Shown: positions 19,240 through 25,796 of the stretch, piece by piece
Layout of the letters: every line of letters begins with the position of its first letter
How positions within the stretch are numbered: the stretch's first letter is position 1
NCBI GenBank assembly: GCA_016931625.1
Contig: JAFGEK010000165.1
Location: forward strand, 1-35,807
Source of the DNA: Deltaproteobacteria bacterium
GTDB taxonomy: Bacteria; Myxococcota; XYA12-FULL-58-9; JAFGEK01
Length of the DNA: 35,807 nt
Direction of reading: 5' to 3'
Made by a program: the position numbers and the translations under genes
The notes under the pieces: model-generated
Databases searched by the model: none
Told to the model about the DNA's origin: nothing
Seen by the model: only the letters and a program-made list of their open reading frames with translations

Positions 19240-19665
19240 ATGCATTCTATCCTACACTTCGTGGCAGAACAAGACGATAAACGACTACACCCGCGTACTC
19301 CTATAGAGTTAAAGGTGGAGTACAAGAAAATGAATACCTTCTTTGCGGACTACACTAAGAATATCTCAAAGGGTGGTACATTTATTAAAACTGAACGTCC
19401 TTTGCCTTTGGGTACCGAGTTTATTTTTAAGTTAGCCCTACCGAAGCGTTCGCAGCCATTTGAATTGCGTGGCGAAGTTATTTGGACCAATCAAGCTTCA
19501 GAAATGCAACGTCCTGACATACCTGAAATGGGTATGGGTATTCGTTTTATTTTTGCTAGTGAGAATGAAAGAGATAATTTTGAGAGCGAAGTTGAGCAAA
19601 TGATGGTTGCTTCATTAGGTGTACATCTCTATGAAAAATTAATTCATAAACGAGTTCGACAATAG
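19240..19665 (+). CDS. PilZ-domain c-di-GMP receptor (TIGR02266-type)
   Basis: Small protein of 141 residues consisting almost entirely of one PilZ domain of the kind expanded in myxobacteria (TIGR02266). Both ligand motifs are present: RLHPR (RxxxR) near the N-terminus and NISKGG (N/DxSxxG) about 30 residues later, so c-di-GMP binding is expected. The sequence around EYKKMNTFFADYTKNISKGG is typical of the subfamily. I chose ATG 19240; GTG 19261 would also leave a full domain. Continuing the frame upstream to 19153 would overlap the divergent peptidase gene and is unlikely. It lies between the candidate scaffold and the glt block. Some myxobacterial PilZ-like proteins affect motility, so a role in the gliding response to c-di-GMP is plausible but unproven. 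Confidence 0.88.
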   Translation: MHSILHFVAEQDDKRLHPRTPIELKVEYKKMNTFFADYTKNISKGGTFIKTERPLPLGTEFIFKLALPKRSQPFELRGEVIWTNQASEMQRPDIPEMGMGIRFIFASENERDNFESEVEQMMVASLGVHLYEKLIHKRVRQ

Positions 19666-19696
19666 AATGAGACCTTATGTTTGGCGTATGGTGCGA

Positions 19697-20176
19697 TTAA
19701 TGACTAGTTGAAGTGGTCGAGTTTAAATCAAAGCGAACAGAAGTGCCACGCGTAATCCCAAAATGTTTTGCATAACCAGCATTAACTTCAACAACATATT
19801 TAGCGGGTGTATCAACGCTACGACTAGATAATGAGAGTGGTTTTGCGTTGTGAATGACCCCAACCACTTGTAGTTGTGAATTAATGAAGATCATATCAAG
19901 CGGAATATAAGTATTTTTCATCCAGAAAGAACGTATTGCCTCATCTTTAAATATAAAAAGCATACCGTGATTTGTTTCAAGCGATTGACGATACATTAAA
20001 CCACGCTGATGGTCCTTTTGGCTAATGGCAACTTCGACCAAAACTGAAATATCAACGCCAGCAGGTGAGAAAATTACTTGTGACATAGATGCAGATTTGG
20101 CTGGCGCACTATTTTTTCCATTGCAGGCGATGGCTATGGTAACCCAGAAAATAAAGGTAAATAATTTAGAAATCAT
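19697..20176 (-). CDS. DUF192 lipoprotein
   Basis: 159 residues with a lipoprotein signal (hydrophobic 4-17, lipobox AIAC, Cys18) followed by a DUF192 domain. Family hallmarks are GLMYR, NHGMLFIF, SFWMKNT and IPLDMIFI. DUF192 proteins are small, usually exported and of unknown biochemical role. The ATG at 20176 overlaps the stop of the preceding Cys-rich lipoprotein gene as ATGA, indicating translational coupling; a GTG 15 bases upstream is less likely. It is the third and last gene of the leftward lipoprotein operon. Its place beside the glt genes may be incidental. Confidence 0.88.
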   Translation of the reverse strand: MISKLFTFIFWVTIAIACNGKNSAPAKSASMSQVIFSPAGVDISVLVEVAISQKDHQRGLMYRQSLETNHGMLFIFKDEAIRSFWMKNTYIPLDMIFINSQLQVVGVIHNAKPLSLSSRSVDTPAKYVVEVNAGYAKHFGITRGTSVRFDLNSTTSTSH

Positions 20177-20847
20177 TCTGTGCGCATACACACATCGCGC
20201 AAATCAACTGAACCAGCGGGCCAAGCTTCACTACCAGGAGGCGTACATACTAGGCCCGCAGAGCCGCAATTGTTGCTACCATCTGCACATAAACAATAAG
20301 ACAATGAGTCTAGTGATTTACAGCCTAATGTATGTGTTGTGGTAGAGTCGGTTGATAAAAGAGCTTGATCGAAACAACCAATACGGCGACATTCCATTTC
20401 GCCTAAAGCTTCGCAGTTACGGTTACTTCCAGAGCATCCAGTTTTGTATACGCAATAAAGATTACCGGCTAATGGCCCAACATCTTGTATGGTGCGGCAT
20501 TCAAAACCTGCTGGACAATCATCATCACGGCAATAACCCTCAAAGCAGTGTTTAGGTGATTCACAATTACTGTTTTCACTGCAAGCAGAACCTTTTTCTG
20601 AATCGTATTTACACGTTCTCGTGCAGAACGATTCATAGCCCCCATAGGTTAAACACTGGAAAGTTTCACAGTCGATGCTACGTTGCAGGGCAACGATTTC
20701 TACTACGGGATTTTCTCCTGAAACTGTGGTTTCGGAAATTGTACCTGTGCCCTCAGGATAGCAAGCTTCACCAATGTCATGTGAAGAGCAATTTAATAGA
20801 GCAATAATAAACAGTGAGCCAACTAAATGTGTTATAGCAGTTTTCAT
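20173..20847 (-). CDS. Cys-rich outer-membrane lipoprotein, candidate GltK/CglC type (copy 1)
   Basis: 224 residues. The first 20 form a signal ending in LLNC (lipidated Cys20; Asn at -1 is unusual). The mature protein is very rich in cysteine, suggesting several disulfides. Key blocks are DIGEAC, the pair CETFQC, FCTRTC and CPAGFECR followed by VGPLAG and YC. The same blocks, in the same order, occur in the neighbouring gene at 20852-21334, so the two are paralogues. This copy has an extra Cys-rich insert (~95-115) and a longer C-terminus. In Myxococcus a lipoprotein gene, gltK (cglC/agmO), neighbours gltB-gltA-gltC, and DIG.PC is a motif I associate with CglC. The start is ATG 20847, four bases after the upstream stop; GTG 20868 is an alternative. 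Confidence 0.65.
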   Translation of the reverse strand: MKTAITHLVGSLFIIALLNCSSHDIGEACYPEGTGTISETTVSGENPVVEIVALQRSIDCETFQCLTYGGYESFCTRTCKYDSEKGSACSENSNCESPKHCFEGYCRDDDCPAGFECRTIQDVGPLAGNLYCVYKTGCSGSNRNCEALGEMECRRIGCFDQALLSTDSTTTHTLGCKSLDSLSYCLCADGSNNCGSAGLVCTPPGSEAWPAGSVDLRDVCMRTE

Positions 20848-20851
20848 GGAT

Positions 20852-21334
20852 TTACTCACATTGGCCACCAGTTTTAAAGGCGCAGTAGCTCATGTCAGCT
20901 GCTGTACCTGATCCTAACACTGGTTGACAGCAAAAATCACTTTTACTGCCGCAATCGCTAGCAGTGTTACACGGTTTCCAGGCACAATATTTTTGACCAG
21001 CGAACTCACCAACTGGTTGTACTTCACGACACTCAAAGCCGTCTGGACATACCGAATTATCGCGGCAACGTTTTGAGCAATAGCCAGAACGACCAGAAGT
21101 GGCTATGCAGATAAGTTCATCACATGGAAATGAAGGATCATATGATACGATTTCAGCGGTTTTTGTTTGTGATTCATCATCGCTAGTAGCCTCAGTATCA
21201 CCTAATAGCTGTGGGCAAGGTTTACCAATATCATCTTTTTCGCATGAAGATATGAAAAGTAAACCTGTAAAAACAGTCAGAACGGTTATGCCGGTTCTAA
21301 GAGTTTGCACGTTTAATGATCGTAATTTCAACAT
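20852..21334 (-). CDS. Cys-rich outer-membrane lipoprotein, candidate GltK/CglC type (copy 2)
   Basis: 160 residues from ATG 21334. The signal ends in FISSC (Cys31), followed by EKDDIGKPC, CDELIC, YCSKRC, CPDGFECR, VGEFAG, YCAWKPC and a C-terminal Cys-rich segment. This is the compact paralogue of the next gene. The cysteine spacing suggests a disulfide-stabilised extracytoplasmic fold. It is the first gene of the leftward operon and diverges from the GltA/GltB-like barrels, the position expected of GltK/CglC, an outer-membrane lipoprotein required for adventurous gliding in Myxococcus. The start is uncertain: the frame stays open to GTG 21454 through several ATGs, none with a clear ribosome site. 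I chose the ATG giving a normal lipoprotein signal. Confidence 0.62.
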   Translation of the reverse strand: MLKLRSLNVQTLRTGITVLTVFTGLLFISSCEKDDIGKPCPQLLGDTEATSDDESQTKTAEIVSYDPSFPCDELICIATSGRSGYCSKRCRDNSVCPDGFECREVQPVGEFAGQKYCAWKPCNTASDCGSKSDFCCQPVLGSGTAADMSYCAFKTGGQCE

Positions 21335-21572
21335 TATTAAAGTTAGCATACGCATAAAAATCGTCTGCGGCAAAGTCATTACTATATGTATCAGTCTCAT
21401 GAGCAAGTAGCTAGTTTTATATGAATTAATCGATCTAACATTTATGGACGCCACCTAAAAAAATAAATCACCAATTTTTTTATTTAGAGAAACTATTGCC
21501 GCCATGTAGTATAAAAGCAACATAGCCTATTTTGGATTGGCTATGGCAAAAATTACAAAAGGTAGGTCTCAT

Positions 21573-21629
21573 ATGAAAAAAGTAAGAAAACGACATCCTA
21601 AGTTACAAGTATTTCATCCTTATAATTGA
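21573..21629 (+). CDS. Possible 18-residue basic peptide
   Basis: ATG at 21573 is preceded by GGTAGGT with about five bases of spacing, a good ribosome site. The frame encodes MKKVRKRHPKLQVFHPYN and stops with TGA. The same frame is open from another ATG at 21543, giving 28 residues. The peptide is strongly basic and resembles no family I know. It precedes the barrel genes and could be a leader peptide or a chance frame; the TTGACA promoter candidate overlaps its stop codon. Confidence 0.25.
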   Translation: MKKVRKRHPKLQVFHPYN

Positions 21630-21652
21630 CAGGCAATCGCAGCCTCTATAGC
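21626..21652 (+). promoter_or_regulatory. Candidate sigma-70-like promoter for the glt operon
   Basis: A perfect TTGACA (21626-21631) is followed after 15 bases by TATAGC (21647-21652), slightly short of ideal spacing. It lies about 40 bases before the first barrel gene. The barrel, gltC and downstream genes run without long gaps, so this could serve the outer-membrane module. Confidence 0.35.
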
Positions 21653-21689
21653 CTGCTATATCGCATGTGATTTCAATTTCGGAGCCACA

Positions 21690-22541
21690 GTGGCGCGTTT
21701 TCAAAGATTAAGCTATTTTGTTGTCGTTTTAGGTTGCATAACTTATGCTACTTCGGTGGTGTATGCTGCCCCAGGCGACGATATTCTTGAACAATTAGGC
21801 GCGGCAAACGATTCACCGCCTCCAGAAAAGGCAGCAAGCGCTAAACCTGATACAGCTAAAAGTAACGAAGCTAGTGCAGCAAAAGAAGAAGAATCAGCCG
21901 CAAATGATGAAACAAAGAGCCAGAAGGCAGCTGTCGCACAATCGCCGCAAGCACTTGATAAGGTAAAAGCAGTTCCCCGCAAGACGCTGCTTAAAAAATC
22001 ACGTTTTGAATTATCACCGTTTGCCAGTCTAAGCACCAATGACGCGTACTATCAGCATTATGCTGCTGGCGGTACTGCTATTTTTTATCCCCATGACGCA
22101 TTTGGTATTGGTGTGGGTGCAGAATATTTATTTTCACATCTAAAAACGAGCAATCTTGATACAGTTAGGCAAAATTTTATTGCGGTACCTGCAGTTTTTG
22201 AACAGCCCCGGATATTTGCTCATTTAGATGCGTATTTTATTCCTATTTATGGTAAAATTAGTCTATTTTCGAGTGATATTATTCAATTCGACACTTATTT
22301 AGTTAGTGGCGTAGGTGCTGCTTATGCTGGCTCTCATTATCGTCCTTTAATGAATTTAGGCTTAGGACAGCGTTTTGTTTTTGGAGAGTGGTTGGCGATT
22401 CGTTTTGAGTTGCGTGATCATATGTTCGTTGACACCCAAACAGTTAATGAAATCGAACGTTCAGGTGTACAAAACTATTTGATGTTTATGGCCGGCGTTA
22501 GCGTATTTCTACCAACCAGCTTTGAGTATACTTACCAATGA
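21690..22541 (+). CDS. Outer-membrane beta-barrel, GltA/GltB-like (first copy)
   Basis: 283 residues starting with GTG, five bases after GGAG. Signal peptide 1-26 (cleavage after VYA), then an Ala/Glu/Lys-rich disordered linker (~30-100), then a ~180-residue barrel domain of the TIGR04565 type common in myxobacteria. It has alternating amphipathic strands, a FELSPFASLSTNDAYYQH opening and a FLPTSFEY end. It is paralogous to the next gene: both have RFEL/RLEL..., FGIGVGAEY/LSVGITGDY, a central PIYGK/PFYGKLSL block, and FGEWLAIRFELRD matching LNEWAALRVEIRD. In Myxococcus, GltA and GltB are two barrels of the gliding complex encoded together with gltC. By gene order this one may be GltB, but I cannot tell them apart. 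The stop overlaps the next frame. Confidence 0.8.
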   Translation: MARFQRLSYFVVVLGCITYATSVVYAAPGDDILEQLGAANDSPPPEKAASAKPDTAKSNEASAAKEEESAANDETKSQKAAVAQSPQALDKVKAVPRKTLLKKSRFELSPFASLSTNDAYYQHYAAGGTAIFYPHDAFGIGVGAEYLFSHLKTSNLDTVRQNFIAVPAVFEQPRIFAHLDAYFIPIYGKISLFSSDIIQFDTYLVSGVGAAYAGSHYRPLMNLGLGQRFVFGEWLAIRFELRDHMFVDTQTVNEIERSGVQNYLMFMAGVSVFLPTSFEYTYQ

Positions 22542-22549
22542 GGTTATAT

Positions 22550-23338
22550 ATGGGTTCGTATAATCTCGCGTCTTTTATGCTTGCTGCAGCGCTTATTGCG
22601 ACTCCAGTTGCGATTAGTGCTGCTGATCAGCCAAGCACTCGTGAGATCGAAGAAAGAGCCGCTGATCAGCCAAGCACTCGTGAGATCGAAGAAAGAGCCG
22701 CTGATCAAGAAACTGGTACTAATTTAGAAGAAGGCGAAGAAGCTCCACGTACGCTTGCTGAGCGTATACCTAGCGTCACTCGTCGTAGTTTCGTTAAACA
22801 AAACCGCCTTGAGCTTTTTCCATCTGCTGGTTTATCTTTAAACGATCCTTTTTACGATCATATTATTGGTTCGTTAGGTTTTGCTTATCATGTTTTTGAG
22901 TATCTTTCGGTAGGTATCACCGGAGACTATTTTGGCTCAATTAAGAGTAAAATTCCTGTCGAAGGGCGTTTGGGCAATCCCACAATTAACATTGAGCGAC
23001 CATTATACAGCGGACATCTTGAGGTAGGTTTTACCCCATTTTATGGCAAACTAAGTTTATTAGCCGAAAGTGTATTGCACTTTGATATCTATGCTATCGT
23101 TGGTGGTGGTATGATAGCACGTAAGAGAGGCGGAACTACTTTTGCAGGTGTATTAGGCGTGGGTGAACATTTTTTTCTTAATGAGTGGGCAGCATTACGT
23201 GTTGAAATACGCGATCAGATTTTTATGATGGGTCGTAATAACGCTGAACCTAAAAATGATAGTATGCAAAATTTACTGATCGTAACTTTGGGCCTATCAA
23301 TTTTTATACCACCCACTTTTGAGCACGAGCGTTTGTGA
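22550..23338 (+). CDS. Outer-membrane beta-barrel, GltA/GltB-like (second copy)
   Basis: 262 residues. ATG 22550 has GAGG (22540-22543) six bases before it; ATG 22538, overlapping the previous stop as ATGA, would add four residues and lacks that spacing. Signal peptide 1-24 (after ISA), then a short acidic linker carrying an exact 13-residue duplication, then a barrel domain (~85-262) homologous to the preceding protein, ending FIPPTFEH. Probably the outer-membrane partner of the first barrel in the gliding complex, as with GltA and GltB in Myxococcus. Its stop overlaps the next gene's ribosome site, consistent with one operon. Confidence 0.8.
   Translation: MGSYNLASFMLAAALIATPVAISAADQPSTREIEERAADQPSTREIEERAADQETGTNLEEGEEAPRTLAERIPSVTRRSFVKQNRLELFPSAGLSLNDPFYDHIIGSLGFAYHVFEYLSVGITGDYFGSIKSKIPVEGRLGNPTINIERPLYSGHLEVGFTPFYGKLSLLAESVLHFDIYAIVGGGMIARKRGGTTFAGVLGVGEHFFLNEWAALRVEIRDQIFMMGRNNAEPKNDSMQNLLIVTLGLSIFIPPTFEHERL
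22622..22707 (+). repeat. Exact 39-bp tandem duplication in barrel linker
   Basis: Two identical 39-base units (22622-22660 and 22661-22699) are followed by the first eight bases of a third. Each unit encodes 13 residues, ADQPSTREIEERA. Synonymous sites are identical too, so the duplication is recent or recently homogenised. It keeps the frame and lengthens the periplasmic linker just after the signal peptide. Confidence 0.95.
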
Positions 23339-23346
23339 GGATTGTA

Positions 23347-25683
23347 ATGGGTATAGGGCTCAGATTGTTAGTTTTTGCGCTGGCGCTGATGTGGACGAAC
23401 ATCAATCCAGATAATGCTTTTGCAATGAACTCCAGCAGTGCTTTTCTAAGAATTATGTCACCTTTATCAGCGCCCGCTAAGAACAAAGCGAAAAAACGTA
23501 AAGCAAAAGTCAAAAATAAAAAGAAGCGTAACAAAACATCAATCAATAATTATTCTACAAAAAAAGCTGCAAAACGTCGGGCAGCTAAAAAAGACAAAAT
23601 TAAAGCTAACATACCTGCACCACCGCCCGGACCAACCGTTAAAGATACTACTCCTGCAAGTAAAGATATGGTGCTTGATTTAGGAACTGTTGATACCAAT
23701 ACCGAAGATGCAAAAAAAGAATTACTAAAATCTTCCACAGATAAAGACACAAAAAAAGCTAAGGGCAAAAAAGGCGGTAAAGGTAATAAAGGCGGTTTTG
23801 ATTTTGGGGGTGGTGCTACTTTAGAATTCGCTGGTGGCGATGATATCGATTTTGGTGAAGATTTAGGTAACTTTGATATTCAGCTGAATATTTCTAGTGA
23901 AGAGCGCCAGCGCGTTGAGCGCGCCATGAATATGATGAATGATGAAGAATATGGCCAAGCGGCGCTCGAATATGCCTATTTTATCTCAGATCCTAAGTTC
24001 GTTGAGTTTAAGCCTGAGTCAGAATACCAATTAGCTAAAGCTATGTATAAGCTAGGTTTTCTTGATGCTTCGTTAAAACGTTTCAAAGCGATTCTTGATC
24101 AAGGCAGTAAGCATTTACGTTATAAAAAGAGCGTTGAATGGCTATTTTTTATCAGCCGCAAAGTTGCTGACGAAACACCGGTATTAGCCGAACTTGCTCG
24201 GTTTCGTAACGTGACTTTTCCAAAAGCGTATCGCAATGAATATCGATATTTACTTTCTAAATATCTATTTGTCCAAGCTCAGAATTTTGAAGTTGAGCGT
24301 ATGGAGGCTGAGCAAATTTCACAAGGCAAGAAATCCACCAAAGGTATTGATTTTGGTGCTTTAGCTGAAGCTTCTAAATCTGATGGTTTTGATTTTGGCA
24401 AAGCAGCAGGTGGCGGTCTTGATTTTGGCTCTGGTGGTGGAATGGATTTTGGGGGCGGTGCCGGTGGTGCTTCCGGTGGATTTGATTTTGGGGCTGGTAG
24501 CGGTGACTCCGGCGGTGGACTTGATTTTAGCGGTGGAGGCAAATCTACCGCGACTGCAGATGTTGCGATGACTCGTGAAGCAGCGCCCTCAACTACTAAA
24601 GAGGCAGTCAATCAAGGTCTTGAGTTGGTTTCTCAAGTAAATAAAGACAGCAAATTTTACCCACGCGCAAAATATCTTGAAGGTCTACTTAATTATATTA
24701 TTGGCCAAGACACTAAAGCAGTTGCGGCCTTCCAAGAAGTTGTGCGCGTTCTTAATCCTCGTCTAGATGTTCGTTTGGATCCTAAACTGCGTGAACTAGC
24801 TTTTCTCTCTCTTGCTCGAATTCACTATGGTCATAAACAATTTAATAAGAGTGTTTACTATTATGACCAAATTGATCGCGACTCAGAAAACTGGCTAACC
24901 GCACTTTTCGAAACTAGTTGGGCATATTATCAGCGTGGCGATTTTGAAAAAGCGTTAGGTAATTTACTTACATTGCACTCGCCATTTTTTGAACGCGAGT
25001 ATTTTCCTGAATCCCAATTAGTTAAAGCTATTATTTACTTTGAGGCATGTCGTTATGGCGAAACACGAGATATTATTGATAAATTCATTGAGCGCTTTAC
25101 TTTGGTCATGAAAGCTATCGAGAAAATAGCTAACTCGCAAGAAGCCCCAGAATTGCTTTACGAACGAATTGCAAAATTGCAACAAGACGCCATTTCCAAT
25201 GATGATGAAATAACCGCTCGAGTAGTAAGTTTGGCCTTAACGGATCCTGATATTCGTATTGCTCGTAAGGTAGTACAGCAAGTTAGCAAACAATTAGAAC
25301 TTTGGCGGCAGATGCCTGAAAATTTTCGTACTAGTAGGCTTGGTCTTGATCTCAATAATGAACTTAAAGAAACTATGGCTACGCGGGTACGTGAAGCCGG
25401 AACTACAACTAAGCGCAAATTTGAAGGTGAATTGTATCAACTCAAAACGTTACTTGCCCAAGCTTTGCGTATTAAGATCGAGGTCGCTCGCTCTGAGCGT
25501 GAGTCCATTGAAAAACGTATGCGCAAACAATCTACTGGGGATGAGTTAGTGCCAGCTGTAGCAAGAACTGTGGTAGATGATGAGCATTTATACTGGCCAT
25601 ATGAAGGTGAATACTGGCGGGATGAATTGGGTACTTATGAGCTTGATTTTTCTATGTGTCGGCCATTAACGGCAGGTTCTTAG
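23347..25683 (+). CDS. gltC: Gliding motility TPR protein GltC
   Basis: 778 residues. ATG 23347 has GAGG six bases upstream; that site overlaps the previous stop. A signal peptide (~1-26) is followed by an extremely Lys-rich segment (~43-85), an acidic/Gly-Asp-Phe stretch (~150-185) and helical TPR-like repeats. A 66-residue Gly-rich insert with six xDF[G/S] motifs (24340-24546) precedes further TPRs and a conserved-looking end, WPYEGEYWRDELGTYELDF. GltC in Myxococcus is a periplasmic TPR protein of similar size encoded with gltA and gltB. That context and the C-terminal WP.EGEYWRDELG motif support the name. It probably bridges the barrels to the inner parts of the machine. Confidence 0.72.
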   Translation: MGIGLRLLVFALALMWTNINPDNAFAMNSSSAFLRIMSPLSAPAKNKAKKRKAKVKNKKKRNKTSINNYSTKKAAKRRAAKKDKIKANIPAPPPGPTVKDTTPASKDMVLDLGTVDTNTEDAKKELLKSSTDKDTKKAKGKKGGKGNKGGFDFGGGATLEFAGGDDIDFGEDLGNFDIQLNISSEERQRVERAMNMMNDEEYGQAALEYAYFISDPKFVEFKPESEYQLAKAMYKLGFLDASLKRFKAILDQGSKHLRYKKSVEWLFFISRKVADETPVLAELARFRNVTFPKAYRNEYRYLLSKYLFVQAQNFEVERMEAEQISQGKKSTKGIDFGALAEASKSDGFDFGKAAGGGLDFGSGGGMDFGGGAGGASGGFDFGAGSGDSGGGLDFSGGGKSTATADVAMTREAAPSTTKEAVNQGLELVSQVNKDSKFYPRAKYLEGLLNYIIGQDTKAVAAFQEVVRVLNPRLDVRLDPKLRELAFLSLARIHYGHKQFNKSVYYYDQIDRDSENWLTALFETSWAYYQRGDFEKALGNLLTLHSPFFEREYFPESQLVKAIIYFEACRYGETRDIIDKFIERFTLVMKAIEKIANSQEAPELLYERIAKLQQDAISNDDEITARVVSLALTDPDIRIARKVVQQVSKQLELWRQMPENFRTSRLGLDLNNELKETMATRVREAGTTTKRKFEGELYQLKTLLAQALRIKIEVARSERESIEKRMRKQSTGDELVPAVARTVVDDEHLYWPYEGEYWRDELGTYELDFSMCRPLTAGS

Positions 25684-25725
25684 ACTAAAAACGAAGAGTA
25701 CAGTATAATTGGATTTTAGTTTTTT
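25684..25725 (+). terminator. Weak stem plus T-tract after gltC
   Basis: ACTAAAA (25684-25690) can pair with TTTTAGT (25714-25720), followed by a run of T. The stem is AT-rich with a long loop, so it would be a weak or partial terminator. It sits in the 113-base gap that separates the gltC module from gltD, the one long break in the rightward gene run. Confidence 0.25.
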
Positions 25726-25796
25726 AAAAATTGAATCATTTTGAAAGTGACAGGTGAGTACAAGGCCTCAAATTATGGCCGGAAGGATGACATAAG

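Larger units (their letters stand above)
21335..21689. other. Divergent intergenic region between lipoprotein and barrel operons
   Basis: About 355 bases without a standard gene. It must hold the start signals of both operons. It contains AT-rich DNA (21455-21490), a short basic reading frame with its own ribosome site (21573-21629) and a -35-like TTGACA (21626-21631). I found no tRNA-like structure or large inverted repeat. Confidence 0.6.
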
